A DNA stretch of 64,000 nt. It comes from Mesorhizobium sp. M00.F.Ca.ET.216.01.1.1 (GTDB lineage: Bacteria; Pseudomonadota; Alphaproteobacteria; Rhizobiales; Rhizobiaceae). The stretch covers positions 206,239 through 270,238 of the forward strand of contig NZ_SADR02000001.1 of the NCBI RefSeq assembly GCF_004010325.2, read 5' to 3'. Below the pieces are notes generated by a model, which ran no database searches, had not been told where the DNA came from, and saw nothing but the letters and a program-made list of their open reading frames with translations. The position numbers were made by a program, and so were the translations under genes. Below, in pieces: positions 8,648-20,895 of this stretch. Position 1 is the first letter of the stretch; every line of letters starts with the position of its first letter.

Positions 8648-10105
8648 ATGACCATACAAGGTGCATCACCTGACCTGTATAACGAGGATCTTGCTCCGGC
8701 GAAGGTTCGAAACTGGGGACCATTCTCGATCTTCAACGTCTGGACATCGGACGTCCACAGCCTCTGGGGCTACTATCTGGCGGCCAGCCTGTTTCTGTTC
8801 TGCGGCGGCTTCGTCAATTTCATCATCGCCATCGGCATCGGTTCGCTGATCATCTATGCGCTGATGAACATGGTCGGCTATGCCGGCGTGAAGACCGGAG
8901 TGCCCTACCCCGTGCTTGCCCGCGCATCCTTCGGCATCTGGGGCGCCAACATACCGGCGCTGGTGCGCGCCATCGTCGCCTGCTTCTGGTACGGTGCGCA
9001 GACAGCTGCAGCGTCGGGCGCGATCGTGGCGTTGCTGATCCGCTCGCAATGGTTTGCCGACTTCAACCAGAATACGCATTTCCTAGGCCATACGGGCCTC
9101 GAAGTGATCTGCTTCGCGGTCATCTGGGCGCTGCAACTGCTGATCATCCAGAAAGGCATGGAAACGGTGCGCCGCTTCCAGGACTGGGCCGGCCCCGCTG
9201 TGTGGGTGATGATGCTGATCCTGGCGATCTATCTCTGCGTCAAGTCCGGCACCTTCGCCTTCTCCAGCGACATCCCGATGGACGTGCTGCTCGTCAAGAC
9301 CAAGGATGCGGGCGTGCCGGGCACACCGGGCTCGTGGACTTCACTGTTTGCGGTGGCGGCGATCTGGGTGACCTATTTCTCGGCGCTCTATCTCAACTTC
9401 TGCGATTTCGCCCGTTATGCGCCGGACAAGGCATCGCTGCGCAAGGGCAACATCTGGGGCCTGCCGGTCAACCTCATCCTGTTTTCGCTGGTCGCCGGGG
9501 TCACCACCATTGCCGCCTTCGACGTTTATGGCGAAGTGCTGCTGCATCCCGACCAGATCTCGGCGAAATTCGACAGCTGGTTCCTGGCGGCGCTCGCGGC
9601 CCTGACGTTTGCCGTGGCAACGCTCGGCATCAATGTGGTGGCGAACTTCGTGTCGCCGGCGTTCGATTTCTCCAACGTCTTTCCGCGGCAGATCGACTTC
9701 AAGAAGGGCGGCTATATCGCGGCGCTGATCGCACTGGTGCTCTATCCCTTCGCGCCGTGGGAAGGCAGCGCCGCCTCCTTCGTCAACACCATCGGCGCGA
9801 CGATGGGACCGATCTTCGGCGTGATGATGGTCGACTATTACCTGATCCGGAAGGGCGAGGTCGACGTCGATGCGCTCTACCGGGAAGACGGCGAGTTCCG
9901 CTTCCAGGGCGGCTGGCATGTCAACGCCTTCATCGCCGCGGGGATTGGTGCGATCTTTTCCTCGATCCTGCCGAACTTCACCAACTGGCTGCCGTCGTGG
10001 TGGGGCGTCTACGGCTGGTTCTTCGGCGTGGCCATCGCCGGCGCGATCTACTACGTGCTGCGTACCATGGAACTGGGTGCCAGAGCCAAGACGGCGAAGG
10101 CCTGA
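8648..10105 (+). CDS. NCS1 family nucleobase/allantoin-type permease
   Basis: 485-residue membrane protein with about 12 helices. It has NCS1 (cytosine/uracil/allantoin/hydantoin symporter) features: an N-terminal LAPAKVRNWGPFSIFNVWTSDVHSLWGYY segment, GVPYPVLARASFGIWGANIPALVRAIVACFWYG in helices 2-3, and MMVDYYLIRKGEVD near helix 10. The ATG at 8648 has AGGGGAGG seven bases upstream and is preferred to the longer frame from 8531. No catabolic genes adjoin, so the substrate is not predictable beyond purine, pyrimidine or hydantoin-like compounds. Confidence 0.9.
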   Translation: MTIQGASPDLYNEDLAPAKVRNWGPFSIFNVWTSDVHSLWGYYLAASLFLFCGGFVNFIIAIGIGSLIIYALMNMVGYAGVKTGVPYPVLARASFGIWGANIPALVRAIVACFWYGAQTAAASGAIVALLIRSQWFADFNQNTHFLGHTGLEVICFAVIWALQLLIIQKGMETVRRFQDWAGPAVWVMMLILAIYLCVKSGTFAFSSDIPMDVLLVKTKDAGVPGTPGSWTSLFAVAAIWVTYFSALYLNFCDFARYAPDKASLRKGNIWGLPVNLILFSLVAGVTTIAAFDVYGEVLLHPDQISAKFDSWFLAALAALTFAVATLGINVVANFVSPAFDFSNVFPRQIDFKKGGYIAALIALVLYPFAPWEGSAASFVNTIGATMGPIFGVMMVDYYLIRKGEVDVDALYREDGEFRFQGGWHVNAFIAAGIGAIFSSILPNFTNWLPSWWGVYGWFFGVAIAGAIYYVLRTMELGARAKTAKA

Positions 10106-10139
10106 CGCTTCGGTCGGGGCGGCGCGAGCCGCCCCACCT

Positions 10140-10679
10140 CTATCCGGCGACCATCTCGGCCAATTTGCGTACCGTATTCCAGTTGCGCGAGGTGCCGATG
10201 CCGAGACGTTTGTGGCTTGTCGCCGCGAGCAGCCGGGAATTCGGGGGCTCGCGCGAAAAGAAGATCCAGATGTCGCCGCCGACGGCTAACATCTTTTCGT
10301 CCCTGCCGACATAGGCCTGCAGCGCCGCGATCGCTTCGGCGGCAACGGGCTTGCGCATCACGCGCACCGCCACCTGGTCCGCGGCAGCAAGCGACTCGGT
10401 GGGAAATGGATTGCCGGCAGCAAGCGTCAACCAGTCGCCCGCACGGCGCACGATGATGTCGACATGGCGGCCGAAGGTTTTCACGAATGCCGCCTCGAGC
10501 CGTTGTTCCAGCGCGGCGATTTCTGTTTCTTGCGTCTCGAAGACCAGATTGCCGGTCGCCACCAGCGTGCGCGGGTTGTTCAGCCCCAGGCCTTCCGCCA
10601 TGGCCTTGAGATCGGACATGACGACCCGCCGCCCCTCGCCCAGGATGATGCTGTAGAGCAGCGCGACATAGGTTTGCAT
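10140..10679 (-). CDS. DUF1697 family protein
   Basis: 179 residues. The pattern MQTYVALLYSIILGEGRRVVMSDLKAMAEGLGL...TLVATGNLVFET resembles DUF1697 proteins, whose usual start is Y-x-A-L-L-R-G-I-N-V-G-G. The C-terminal TSRNWNTVRKLAEM is strongly DUF1697-like. Function is unknown. The segment usually reading RGINVGG is here YSIILGE, a modest departure. It lies 18 bases downstream of pyrG on the same strand and may be read through from it. Confidence 0.75.
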   Translation of the reverse strand: MQTYVALLYSIILGEGRRVVMSDLKAMAEGLGLNNPRTLVATGNLVFETQETEIAALEQRLEAAFVKTFGRHVDIIVRRAGDWLTLAAGNPFPTESLAAADQVAVRVMRKPVAAEAIAALQAYVGRDEKMLAVGGDIWIFFSREPPNSRLLAATSHKRLGIGTSRNWNTVRKLAEMVAG

Positions 10680-10697
10680 GGCAATTGAGCCGTGGGA

Positions 10698-12338
<1,641 letters not shown>

Positions 12339-12421
12339 TTAACGCGGCCGAATTGATTCCGCCAGAGAAAAAACCGCCGCGAAGGTTTTTTCCCAAGAAG
12401 GCGCTGATGGTGAACGAGCCA

Positions 12422-12450
12422 AAACAAAAAGGCCGGCTGAGCCGGCCCTT
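12422..12450 (-). terminator. Rho-independent terminator of the L,D-transpeptidase gene
   Basis: GGCCGGC-TGA-GCCGGCC stem (12431-12447). On the minus strand it is followed by TTTTTGTTTT, placed just after the stop of the L,D-transpeptidase gene and before pyrG. It therefore separates the two co-oriented genes. Confidence 0.85.
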
Positions 12451-12471
12451 TCGGCAGTATCTGTTAAAACG

Positions 12472-13578
12472 TCAGATAATGACGACCTTGGTGCCTATTT
12501 TCACCCGGCGGTAAAGGTCCATGACGTGCTCGTTGATCATGCGGAAGCAGCCATTGGAAGCGCTGGTTCCGATCGACTGCGGCGCGATGGTGCCGTGGAT
12601 GCGCAGGTGAGTGTCCTTCTTGCCGTCGTAAAGGTAGATGGCGCGCGCTCCGAGCGGATTTTCGCCCCCGCCGGGCATGCCGTCCTTGTACTGGCCGTAA
12701 TGCTTCGGCTCGCGCTTCTGCATATCGAGCGTCGGAATCCAGCGCGGCCATTCCTGCTTGTCGCCGACTGCAACGGTACCCTTGAACTGCAGGCCCTCGC
12801 GGCCGACTGCAATGGCGTAGCGGCGCGCCGTCGACGAGGATTCGACGAGGTAGAGGCGCCGCGCGCTGGTATCGATGACGATGGTGCCGGGATTGTAGCC
12901 CGAGAATTCCACTTCCTGTGGCACGAACTCCGGCTTCACCCTGAATTGCCGCTTGGCTTCCTTCTGTTCGAGCGCGGCGTCAAGCGCGCGCGTCTCGGGA
13001 AGCAACGACATCGAGGAGGAGGACGTGCCGCCGAACAGGCCGGCGAAAAGCCCGACATTCTGCTTCTGCCCGATAGCCTCGCTGCGCAATTCGCCATTGT
13101 TGCCGGTCAGCGCGACGTTCATGGCCTCGGCCGGGAGCAGCTCTGCCGACAGGATCGGCGCGAGCGGTTCGATAGGTTCGATGATCTTGACGGTCTTCTT
13201 GGCGGGTTTGGCCTCGACCGCCGCAACCGACTGTCCCTTCCTGGCAAGGAATGCCTGCCGTCCCGCGTCGGCCTTGGCCTTCGCTGCCTCGCGCATCGCC
13301 AGCTTGCGGGCCTCGAGTGCGTTGGCGCGAGCGGCTTCCTTGTCGGCCGCGATCTTGGTTTCGAGCTTGCTGATCTGGGCAAGGTCGTCCGAGGTCGGGT
13401 TTTTCTTCTTCTTGAGGAGCCTCAGCTGCGCCGCATCGCTCTTGGCGGCGATGTTGACAATGTCGGTTGTTACTGCGGCCTTGGGAGCCGAATTGCCCGC
13501 CGGCATGGCCGCATAAGCGGGCGCACTCAGGCTGAGCGCGGCACAAAGGCCGGCGAAAATGAAGCTGCGAAGCTGCAT
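12472..13578 (-). CDS. L,D-transpeptidase (YkuD domain), secreted
   Basis: Signal peptide MQLRSFIFAGLCAALSLSAPAYA, a Lys/Ala-rich central region (about residues 45-130, probably helical), and a C-terminal YkuD catalytic domain. The active-site block is LRIHGTIAPQSIGTSASNGCFRM, with the nucleophilic Cys in SNGCFRM. Such enzymes make 3-3 peptidoglycan cross-links or attach proteins to peptidoglycan in the periplasm. The open frame extends to 13737, but the signal peptide fixes the start at 13578. A strong terminator follows at 12422-12450. Which reaction it performs is not visible. Confidence 0.88.
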   Translation of the reverse strand: MQLRSFIFAGLCAALSLSAPAYAAMPAGNSAPKAAVTTDIVNIAAKSDAAQLRLLKKKKNPTSDDLAQISKLETKIAADKEAARANALEARKLAMREAAKAKADAGRQAFLARKGQSVAAVEAKPAKKTVKIIEPIEPLAPILSAELLPAEAMNVALTGNNGELRSEAIGQKQNVGLFAGLFGGTSSSSMSLLPETRALDAALEQKEAKRQFRVKPEFVPQEVEFSGYNPGTIVIDTSARRLYLVESSSTARRYAIAVGREGLQFKGTVAVGDKQEWPRWIPTLDMQKREPKHYGQYKDGMPGGGENPLGARAIYLYDGKKDTHLRIHGTIAPQSIGTSASNGCFRMINEHVMDLYRRVKIGTKVVII

Positions 13579-13790
13579 GGCGAAGATCCGATCGTTCAAT
13601 GCTTGTTGCCCACGGCGTCGCTCGGCGTCCCCCAAGGACGCCGAAAGTGCCGCGCGCAATCTATAATCGATTAGGCTGAGACGCCTCAAGCGCGCCAAGG
13701 CGCTGTGCGGGGTCGAATCTTCGTAATCTTGCGGCATTTGCCGCGACTGTGTTCAAACAACAACAGGTCGCGGCAAGAGACGCCAGCCGA

Positions 13791-14240
13791 TTACTGGTTC
13801 GGAACCTGTGGCGTTACCGGCAAGGTGGCGCCGTTCGTCGACGGCGGTGTCGCCGGATTCGTTGCCGGCGGCGTCGCGGGAGCGGTCGCCGGCGGCTTCG
13901 TCGCAGCATCGTTGCCGGAGGGCGGCGTCGGTGCCGTCGTGCCGGGCAACTGGTTGAGCACGCCCTTGCCGGCGCCATCCGAGGTGGCGGGGGCGCGGTC
14001 GAGGATGTCGATGGGCTTCTCGCCATAGCGGGCAACAATGGACAGTGTCAGCGAGGTGGCGAAGAAGGCTGCCGCCAGGATCGCCGTCGCCCGCGTCAAT
14101 GCATTGGCTGCACCGCGCGCAGTCATGAAACCCGAGCCGCCGCCGATGCCGAGACCGCCACCTTCGGAGCGCTGCAGAAGCACCACGCCGACAAGGGCAA
14201 GCACGACCATGAGGTGAACGACGATCAGTACGGTTTCCAT
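13791..14240 (-). CDS. secG: Preprotein translocase subunit SecG
   Basis: Inner-membrane partner of SecYE. Two helices (TVLIVVHLMVVLALVGVVLLQ and ATAILAAAFFATSLTLSIVA) flank the conserved loop RSEGGGLGIGGGSGFMTARG. The C-terminal half (residues about 85-149) is a low-complexity Ala/Pro/Thr tail, seen in several alphaproteobacterial SecG proteins but long here. CAGGAT precedes the ATG. It lies directly downstream of tpiA on the same strand, a common rhizobial arrangement. Confidence 0.92.
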   Translation of the reverse strand: METVLIVVHLMVVLALVGVVLLQRSEGGGLGIGGGSGFMTARGAANALTRATAILAAAFFATSLTLSIVARYGEKPIDILDRAPATSDGAGKGVLNQLPGTTAPTPPSGNDAATKPPATAPATPPATNPATPPSTNGATLPVTPQVPNQ

Positions 14241-14410
14241 AATTTATCCTGGCAAGGCCTTGCGCGGCCGCGGATACGACCGGTGATTTGGAGGCGGCTC
14301 AATACAATGCTTTGATGGCATTTCCAAGCCCGTGGCCGGAATATGGGAAGCAACGCAGCCTTTGCAACGATTCCGGCCCGCGTGCGACCTGATAACAGGC
14401 GCGGGAAAAG

Positions 14411-15178
14411 TTACGAGATATTCAAATAGGCTTCGGCGATGCCGAGAAAATCGGCCGCCTTCAGGCTGGCGCCGCCGACCAGCGCGCCGTCGACATTTTT
14501 CACGCCAAGCAGCTCGATCGCATTGGACGGCTTGACCGAGCCGCCATAGAGGATGCGCATCTTTGCCGACGCGCCTCCGAGTTGCTCCGATAGTTTTTGG
14601 CGGATGTGCGCATGCGCCTCGGCGACGTCGGCGGCGGTCGGCGTCAAGCCGGTGCCGATCGCCCACACCGGCTCGTAGGCAATGATGGTGTTGGCGGCAG
14701 TCGCGTTTGGCGGCACCGAGCCGGCGACCTGGCGCGACAGCACGTCGAGTGTGGCGCCAGCTTCGCGCTCAGCTCTCGTCTCGCCGACGCAGATGATGGC
14801 CACAAGCCCGGCGCGCCATGCGGCGGCAGCCTTGGCCTGAATTGTCGCATCGTCCTCGCTCAGGTCGGCGCGGCATTCGGAATGGCCGACAATGACGTGG
14901 CTGGCACCGGCGTCCTTCAGCATCTCAGCCGAAATGCGCCCGGTATAGGCGCCGCTTTCCTTGGGGTGGCAATCCTCGCCGCCGGCCCGGACCGGCGTGC
15001 GCGAGAGGATTTCGGCTGCGTGCGCAAGCAGGGTCGCAGGAACGCAGACCACTGCCTCCGTCTCTGCGTCGAGCCCACTCATGAAACCGTTGCCGATCAT
15101 CCTGAGTTCGTTGAGCGAGGCGCTGGTGCCGTTCATTTTCCAATTGCCGGCGACGAGGGGGCGGATTCCAGGCGTCAT
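14411..15178 (-). CDS. tpiA: Triosephosphate isomerase
   Basis: Glycolytic interconversion of dihydroxyacetone phosphate and glyceraldehyde 3-phosphate. Seen: VAGNWKMNG (catalytic Lys), the catalytic His in VIVGHSECR, the catalytic Glu in [11 protein letters not shown], and phosphate-binding [11 protein letters not shown] and GALVGGASL. The ATG at 15178 is chosen because AGGAG lies about ten bases upstream; an upstream ATG at 15202 would place that site inside the gene. The usual GHSERR motif reads GHSECR here, a small oddity. Length is 255 residues. Confidence 0.95.
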   Translation of the reverse strand: MTPGIRPLVAGNWKMNGTSASLNELRMIGNGFMSGLDAETEAVVCVPATLLAHAAEILSRTPVRAGGEDCHPKESGAYTGRISAEMLKDAGASHVIVGHSECRADLSEDDATIQAKAAAAWRAGLVAIICVGETRAEREAGATLDVLSRQVAGSVPPNATAANTIIAYEPVWAIGTGLTPTAADVAEAHAHIRQKLSEQLGGASAKMRILYGGSVKPSNAIELLGVKNVDGALVGGASLKAADFLGIAEAYLNIS

Positions 15179-15335
15179 GGGGTTTGTTTCTCCTGGCGAC
15201 ATTCGGGGCTGATGACACTAGAGCCCTCACTATCAAAAACAGGCCACAAAGCAATCGACAGTGGGCCGGAAGGGCGCTATTGCGCTTGTTTCAGACTCGG
15301 CGCATGCGAAAAAGCGTTAAAAATCGGAAGTAAGT

Positions 15336-17228
15336 ATGCTTGGTACATTGAGAAGCGCGGCGGGAACATGGGTCGCAAAGTTACTGCTGTCCTTGCTGGT
15401 GTTGAGCTTTGCCGTCTGGGGCATCTCCGGGCGCCTGATGGGTGGCCTGGGCGGCCATAGTTCGGTGATCACTGCCGGAGGTACGACGGTTTCGATCAAC
15501 GAATACCGTCTTGCCTACGATCGCCAAATCAACATGATGGCGCAGCAATTCGGCCAACGCATCAGCCGCGAGCAAGCGACGGCACTGGGCATCGACAATC
15601 AGGTGTTGGCGCAGCTTGTTTCGGGCGCCATCCTCGACGAGCAGGCCCGCAAGCTCGGCCTTGGGCTCTCCAAGGACAGGCTGGCCGAACTGACGCGTGA
15701 GGACCCGGCTTTCAAGGGCCCCGGCGGCCAGTTTGACCGTAGGGCATTCGAATACGTGTTGCGCCAGGTCGGCATGCGACCGGAGGATTATCTGAAGAAT
15801 CGCGCCCAGGTGGCGGTGCGCCAGCAGATCGTGGAGGCGATTTCGGACGGCCTCAAGGCTCCCGAGACCTTCCTCAAGGCTGTAGCGCTCTACCGCGGCG
15901 AAGACCGCACCATCGACTACCTGAGCTTGCCGAAAAAGCTGGTCGAGCCGATCGAGGCGCCGTCCGATAGCGCGCTGTCGGCTCATTTCGAGGCCAACAA
16001 GAAGAGCTACGCGGCGCCCGAATACCGCAAATTCTCCTATGTCAGGCTCGAGCCGGAAGACATCATGGACGTGAGCGCCGTGACCGACCAGCAAATCCGC
16101 GATGATTACAACAAGAACAAGGCGCGCTACACCACGCCCGAGATGCGCACCATCGAGCAGTTGGTGTTCAAGACACCGGATGCAGCAAAGGCGGCGCTCG
16201 ATTCACTCAAGACTGGCGCCACCTTCGACAAGATCGTTGCCGCCGAGGGCAAGACGCAAGCCGACGCGCTGCTCGGCACTCTGGCCAAGGACAAGATCGC
16301 TGACAAGGCGGTGGCCGACGCCGCCTTCGCGCTCAACGTCAACGAGGTCAGCCCGGTCGTTCAGGGGACTTTTGGTCCGGTGCTGCTGCGCGTCACCGAG
16401 ATCAAACCCGAAGTGGTGAAGCCGCTGGCAGAGGTATCCGACCAGATCCGCAAGGATCTGGCGCTGGGCGAGGCAAGCCGCATCCTGCTGGACGTGCATG
16501 ACAATTACGAAGACACCCGCGCTTCTGGCAGCACGCTGCCGGAAGCAGCCGCCAAGCTGAAGCTGAAGGTCATCACCATCGAGGCGATCGATCGCACCGG
16601 CCAGAGGCCGGACGGCAGCATCGTCAAGGACCTGCCGGAATCACCGGAGCTCATCAAGGCAGTGTTCAGCGCCGAGCCCGGTATCGAGAACGAGGCCCTG
16701 ACCACCGCCGACAACGGCTTTGTATTCTACGAGGTGGCGTCGATTACGCCGGCGCGCGATCGCACGCTGGACGAGGTTCGCCAGAAGGTGGTTGCCGACT
16801 GGACGGCGACCGAAACCAGCAAACGGCTTGTCGCCAAGGCGAACGAGCTCGAAAAGCGTCTCAAGGCCGGAGCCACGCTCGACGTGATCGCCGGTGAGCT
16901 CAAGCTCGAGAAGCAGACCAAGCGCGGCCTGAAGCGCGAAGCAGACGACGCCGATTTCGGCAAGGAGGGTGCAGCCGCAATGTTCGGCGTCGGCGAAGGC
17001 GGCACCGGACTGATCCCCTCGCCGACCAGCGACGGACAAATTCTGTTCAAGGTCGCCGAAGTCTTCGAACCGGCAGGCGCCGATGCCAGCTCGGTGCCGG
17101 ACGATGCGCAAAAATCCTTCACTTCAGGCATGTCGGACGATCTGCTCGACCAGTTGGTAGCGCAGTTGCAGACGCAGTACGACGTTCGCATCGACCAGAC
17201 TGCCGTTGCCCAAGCCGGAACCAGATGA
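15336..17228 (+). CDS. PpiD-like periplasmic peptidyl-prolyl isomerase/chaperone (SurA N-terminal domain)
   Basis: 630 residues. One N-terminal membrane anchor ([21 protein letters not shown]) is followed by a SurA-like chaperone region (about residues 45-190), a parvulin-type PPIase region (about 265-360; [20 protein letters not shown]...[15 protein letters not shown]) and a long C-terminal domain. This is the PpiD layout: an inner-membrane folding factor working near the Sec translocon. GGAAG precedes the ATG. Its stop overlaps the trpD start (ATGA), so trpD is translationally coupled to it. Confidence 0.9.
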   Translation: MLGTLRSAAGTWVAKLLLSLLVLSFAVWGISGRLMGGLGGHSSVITAGGTTVSINEYRLAYDRQINMMAQQFGQRISREQATALGIDNQVLAQLVSGAILDEQARKLGLGLSKDRLAELTREDPAFKGPGGQFDRRAFEYVLRQVGMRPEDYLKNRAQVAVRQQIVEAISDGLKAPETFLKAVALYRGEDRTIDYLSLPKKLVEPIEAPSDSALSAHFEANKKSYAAPEYRKFSYVRLEPEDIMDVSAVTDQQIRDDYNKNKARYTTPEMRTIEQLVFKTPDAAKAALDSLKTGATFDKIVAAEGKTQADALLGTLAKDKIADKAVADAAFALNVNEVSPVVQGTFGPVLLRVTEIKPEVVKPLAEVSDQIRKDLALGEASRILLDVHDNYEDTRASGSTLPEAAAKLKLKVITIEAIDRTGQRPDGSIVKDLPESPELIKAVFSAEPGIENEALTTADNGFVFYEVASITPARDRTLDEVRQKVVADWTATETSKRLVAKANELEKRLKAGATLDVIAGELKLEKQTKRGLKREADDADFGKEGAAAMFGVGEGGTGLIPSPTSDGQILFKVAEVFEPAGADASSVPDDAQKSFTSGMSDDLLDQLVAQLQTQYDVRIDQTAVAQAGTR

Positions 17229-18235
17229 GCGCGCTGAAGATCCATATCGCCAAGGTCGCGACCGGCGCCGCTCTCTCCTTCGAAGAAGCGCGCGAGGCCT
17301 TCGACATCATTATGTCGGGCGATGCGACACCCGGCCAGATCGGTGGCTTCCTGATGGCGCTGCGCGTGCGCGGCGAGACGGTGAGCGAGATTTCCGGCGC
17401 CGTCGCCACCATGCGTGCCAAGATGCTGCGCGTCGATGCCCCTGTTGGCGCCATCGACATCGTCGGCACCGGCGGCGACAATTCGCACAGCGTCAACATC
17501 TCGACGGCATCCGCCTTCGTCATCGCCGCCAGCGGCGTCCCGGTGGCCAAGCACGGCAATCGCGGCCTGTCCTCGCTGACTGGTTCCGCCGATGTGCTGA
17601 CCGCGCTTGGCGTCAAGATCGACATCCCTCCGGAAACGATCGGCCGCTGCATCCACGAAGCCGGGGTCGGCTTCATGTTCGCACCGGCGCATCATCCGGC
17701 GATGAAGCATGTCGGCCCAACACGTGTCGAGCTCGGCACCCGCACCATCTTCAACCTGCTTGGCCCGCTCTCAAACCCGGCCGGCGTCAGCAGACAGATG
17801 GTCGGCGTGTTCCTGCCGGAATGGATCATTCCGGTGGCCGAGACGTTGAAGGCACTGGGTGCTGACCATGCCTGGGTCGTCCATGGCGACGGCTACGACG
17901 AGATCACCACCACCGGCGAGACTGAGGTGGCGGAGCTGGCCGGCGGCGAGATCCGCAGCTTCACGCTGACCCCGGAAGCGGTCGGACTGAAGCGCCACAC
18001 GAAAGACGAGTTGCGCGGTGGCGACGCCGCCTACAACGCCAAGGCGTTGCGCGATATGCTGGGCGGTGCTGCCGGCGCCTATCGCGACACGGTGCTGATG
18101 AATGCCGGCGCCGGGCTGGTGGTGGCGGGCAAGGCGACGACGCTAGCCGACGGCATGGCGACGGCGGCGCAAGCCATCGACAGCGGCCGGGCACTCGCCG
18201 TGCTCGACAGACTGATCGAGATATCCAACGGATAA
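17225..18235 (+). CDS. trpD: Anthranilate phosphoribosyltransferase
   Basis: Second step of tryptophan synthesis, joining anthranilate and PRPP. Diagnostic motifs: [17 protein letters not shown] (PRPP pyrophosphate site), [18 protein letters not shown], and [11 protein letters not shown]. Length is 336 residues. It overlaps the ppiD-like gene by four bases, and trpC follows after four bases, forming ppiD-trpD-trpC-moaC-moeA. This split from trpE/G and from trpFBA is usual in Rhizobiales. Confidence 0.96.
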   Translation: MSALKIHIAKVATGAALSFEEAREAFDIIMSGDATPGQIGGFLMALRVRGETVSEISGAVATMRAKMLRVDAPVGAIDIVGTGGDNSHSVNISTASAFVIAASGVPVAKHGNRGLSSLTGSADVLTALGVKIDIPPETIGRCIHEAGVGFMFAPAHHPAMKHVGPTRVELGTRTIFNLLGPLSNPAGVSRQMVGVFLPEWIIPVAETLKALGADHAWVVHGDGYDEITTTGETEVAELAGGEIRSFTLTPEAVGLKRHTKDELRGGDAAYNAKALRDMLGGAAGAYRDTVLMNAGAGLVVAGKATTLADGMATAAQAIDSGRALAVLDRLIEISNG

Positions 18236-18239
18236 TGCG

Positions 18240-19091
18240 ATGTCCGATATCCTGCGCAAGATCGAGGCTTACAAGCGCGACGAGATCGCGGCGGCGAAGG
18301 CGCGCGTGTCATTTGCCGAGATCAAGGCGAAGGCAAAGGACGCCGACGCGCCGCGCGGCTTTCTCGCTACCCTCGAGGCCAAGCGCAAATCCGGCAGTTT
18401 CGCGCTGATCGCCGAGATCAAGAAGGCGAGCCCGTCCAAGGGTTTGATCCGCGCCGATTTCGACCCACCGGCATTGGCCAAGGCCTATGCCAACGGCGGC
18501 GCGACCTGCCTTTCCGTGCTGACTGACGCGCCGTCCTTCCAGGGTGCGCCCGAATTCCTCACCACCGCGCGCAGCGCCGTGGCGCTGCCAGCCCTGCGCA
18601 AGGATTTCCTGTTCGATCCGTATCAGGTCTACGAAGCTCGCGCCTGGGGAGCGGACGCCATCCTGATCATCATGGCGAGCGTCGACGACGCGATGGCCAG
18701 GCAGCTCGAATCGACAGCTTTCGATCTCGGCATGGATGCGCTGGTCGAAGTGCATGACGAGGCCGAGATGGAGCGCGCTCTGACCTTGTCATCGCGGCTG
18801 ATCGGCATCAACAACCGCAATCTGCGGACATTCGAAACGAAGCTCGAGACTTCCGAGCGGCTGGCGGCGATGGTGCCGGCCGACCGGCTGCTGGTCAGCG
18901 AAAGTGGTATTTTCTCGCATGACGACTGCCGCAGACTGGAAAAAAGCGGCATCGGCACCTTCCTCGTCGGCGAGAGCCTGATGCGGCAACAGGATGTGGC
19001 CGCGGCAACGCGCCTGCTTTTGACGGGCAAGGCGCCCGTTCATGCATCGGCCCGAAAATCGGAATCGATTTTCGGAGAGCACGATGCATAG
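18240..19091 (+). CDS. trpC: Indole-3-glycerol phosphate synthase, with repeat-encoded C-terminal tail
   Basis: Tryptophan synthesis TIM-barrel enzyme. Seen: [22 protein letters not shown], the catalytic Lys in [26 protein letters not shown], and the phosphate site [11 protein letters not shown]...[12 protein letters not shown]. Length is 283 residues, some 15-20 longer than usual. The extra tail (after [15 protein letters not shown]) is encoded by the first hairpin of a palindromic repeat at 19044-19143, so the original stop appears to have been replaced by repeat sequence. The catalytic core is intact. Confidence 0.95.
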   Translation: MSDILRKIEAYKRDEIAAAKARVSFAEIKAKAKDADAPRGFLATLEAKRKSGSFALIAEIKKASPSKGLIRADFDPPALAKAYANGGATCLSVLTDAPSFQGAPEFLTTARSAVALPALRKDFLFDPYQVYEARAWGADAILIIMASVDDAMARQLESTAFDLGMDALVEVHDEAEMERALTLSSRLIGINNRNLRTFETKLETSERLAAMVPADRLLVSESGIFSHDDCRRLEKSGIGTFLVGESLMRQQDVAAATRLLLTGKAPVHASARKSESIFGEHDA

Positions 19092-19143
19092 ATTCAAAGT
19101 GTTAGAGCGTACTATGTGCGTCCAAATGGACGCACGTCGCTCT
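19044..19143. repeat. Two-hairpin palindromic intergenic repeat overlapping the trpC 3' end
   Basis: Hairpin 1: outer stem GCATCG (19044-19049) with CGATGC (19082-19087), inner perfect ten-base stem CCGAAAATCG / CGATTTTCGG around GAAT (19052-19075). Hairpin 2: outer AGAGCG / CGCTCT (19104-19109, 19138-19143), inner GTGCGTCCA / TGGACGCAC. I recall similar modules as dispersed repeats in Mesorhizobium genomes, but copy number cannot be counted here. It lies between trpC and moaC and may act as a transcript-stability or attenuation structure. Confidence 0.8.
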
Positions 19144-19157
19144 AAGGTAACCTGACG

Positions 19158-19655
19158 ATGACGGCTGCCCTCACCCATCTTGGCGCCAAAGGCGAAGCCA
19201 ATATGGTCGATGTCGGCGACAAGGCGGAGACGACCCGCACGGCGATCGCCGAAGGTCTTGTCTCGATGCGGCCCGAAACGCTGAAAATGATCCTCGACGG
19301 CGATGCCAAGAAAGGCGACGTGCTCGGAACGGCGCGCATCGCCGGCATCATGGCGGCCAAGAGGACGCATGAGCTGATCCCGCTCTGCCACCCGCTGCTC
19401 CTGACCAAGGTCTCCGTCGACATCGAACCGGACGCGACGCTGCCCGGCCTGAAGGTTACCACGCTGGCCCGCGTCACCGGCAAGACCGGCGTCGAGATGG
19501 AGGCGTTGACCGCCGCCTCGGTCGCTTGCCTGACCATCTACGACATGGCCAAGGCGGTCGATCGCGCCATGGTAATCTCGGGCATCAGGCTGGTGGAAAA
19601 GACTGGCGGCAAATCCGGCGACTACAAATCCCCAGGACATGGGGCAGGCCAATAA
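19158..19655 (+). CDS. moaC: Cyclic pyranopterin monophosphate synthase
   Basis: Molybdenum cofactor synthesis, converting the MoaA product to cyclic pyranopterin monophosphate. Seen: [18 protein letters not shown], the active-site segment [37 protein letters not shown] and [10 protein letters not shown]. Length is 165 residues, normal. Its TAA shares one base with the moeA ATG (TAATG), so the two cofactor genes are coupled. Confidence 0.96.
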   Translation: MTAALTHLGAKGEANMVDVGDKAETTRTAIAEGLVSMRPETLKMILDGDAKKGDVLGTARIAGIMAAKRTHELIPLCHPLLLTKVSVDIEPDATLPGLKVTTLARVTGKTGVEMEALTAASVACLTIYDMAKAVDRAMVISGIRLVEKTGGKSGDYKSPGHGAGQ

Positions 19656-20860
19656 TGGCGTTGGTTCCGGTCGCTGAGGCGCTCGAGCGCCTGCTGGAAG
19701 GCGCACAGCCGACAGGCAGCGAAAGTGTCGCGTTGATGGACGCCGCCGACCGCGTCCTGGCCGAACCTGTCGTCGCACTCCGCACCCAGCCGCCGTTCAA
19801 CGCTTCCGCCATGGACGGCTATGCCACGCGGGCCGCGGATGTGGCGTCAGTGCCGGCGCGGCTTTCGGTGATCGGCATGGCGCCGGCTGGGCAGGGTTTT
19901 GCCGGGACTGTCGAACAGGGGCAGGCCGTGCGCATCTTCACCGGCGCGCCGCTGCCAGAAGGCGCCGATACCATCGTCATCCAGGAGAACGTGCGCGATC
20001 TCGGTGGCGGAGGCGTCGAGGTGATCGCGCCAACGGTTGAAGGGCGCCACATCCGCCGCCTTGGGCTCGATTTTTCGACGGGCGACGTCTTGCTGGAGAA
20101 GGGCCGCCTGCTCGATCCGGCGGCGCTGTCGCTGGCGGCTTCGGCCAACCATCCACGGGTCAGCGTGGTCAAAAGGCCGCTTGTCGCCATCATCGCCACT
20201 GGCGATGAATTGCTGCCGCCGGGAAGCAATCTCGGCCCCGACCAGATCATCTCGTCCAACGCCTATGGTGTCGCCGCCGTCGCGCAGTCGGTCGGCGCGC
20301 GCGCTCTTGACCTCGGCATCGCTCCTGACCGCAAGGAGGCGATTGCCGTGCTCGTGAAAAGGGCGGTTGGGGCCGGCGCGGACGTCATCGTCACGCTCGG
20401 CGGCGCCTCGGTCGGCGACCACGACCTCGTCCATGACGTGCTGACCGGCGAAGGCATGACGCTCGATTTCTGGAAGATCGCCATGCGGCCTGGCAAGCCG
20501 CTAATGTTCGGACGGCTGGGCGACATCCGCTGTATCGGCCTGCCCGGCAACCCGGTGGCAAGCCTTGTGTGCTCGCAGCTGTTCCTGAAACCGCTTCTGG
20601 CGCGTCTCGGCGGCCGCTTCTACCGGCCAGACCTGCGCCAGGCACGGCTCGGCGCTGCGATGCCGGCGAACGATATCAGGCAGGACTACGTGCGCGCCGT
20701 GGTCAAGGAGGACGCCGGCGTGCTGGTGGCAACGCCGTTCGGCATCCAGGATTCCTCGATGCTGAAAATGCTGGCCGACGCCAACGGGTTGATCGTGCGC
20801 GAACCGTTCGCCCCTGCCGCCGCCGCAGGCGCTGCCTGCAGCGTGCAGATGTTACGCTGA
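19655..20860 (+). CDS. moeA: Molybdopterin molybdenumtransferase
   Basis: Inserts molybdate into adenylylated molybdopterin. Motifs: [15 protein letters not shown], a beta-barrel domain with [19 protein letters not shown], the MPT-binding region [12 protein letters not shown]...[11 protein letters not shown], and [14 protein letters not shown]. Length is 401 residues. The frame extends upstream to 19526, but the ATG at 19655 gives the family N terminus and overlaps the moaC stop. lexA follows about 100 bases downstream under its own promoter. Confidence 0.96.
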   Translation: MALVPVAEALERLLEGAQPTGSESVALMDAADRVLAEPVVALRTQPPFNASAMDGYATRAADVASVPARLSVIGMAPAGQGFAGTVEQGQAVRIFTGAPLPEGADTIVIQENVRDLGGGGVEVIAPTVEGRHIRRLGLDFSTGDVLLEKGRLLDPAALSLAASANHPRVSVVKRPLVAIIATGDELLPPGSNLGPDQIISSNAYGVAAVAQSVGARALDLGIAPDRKEAIAVLVKRAVGAGADVIVTLGGASVGDHDLVHDVLTGEGMTLDFWKIAMRPGKPLMFGRLGDIRCIGLPGNPVASLVCSQLFLKPLLARLGGRFYRPDLRQARLGAAMPANDIRQDYVRAVVKEDAGVLVATPFGIQDSSMLKMLADANGLIVREPFAPAAAAGAACSVQMLR

Positions 20861-20895
20861 ACAAAACGTCAACGCATTCATTAAACTTTAAACGG

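Noticed and set aside
9049-10314. 421-codon plus-strand frame overlapping the NCS1 permease
   Set aside because: Out-of-frame shadow of the permease, rich in Arg, Leu and Gly, with no domain.
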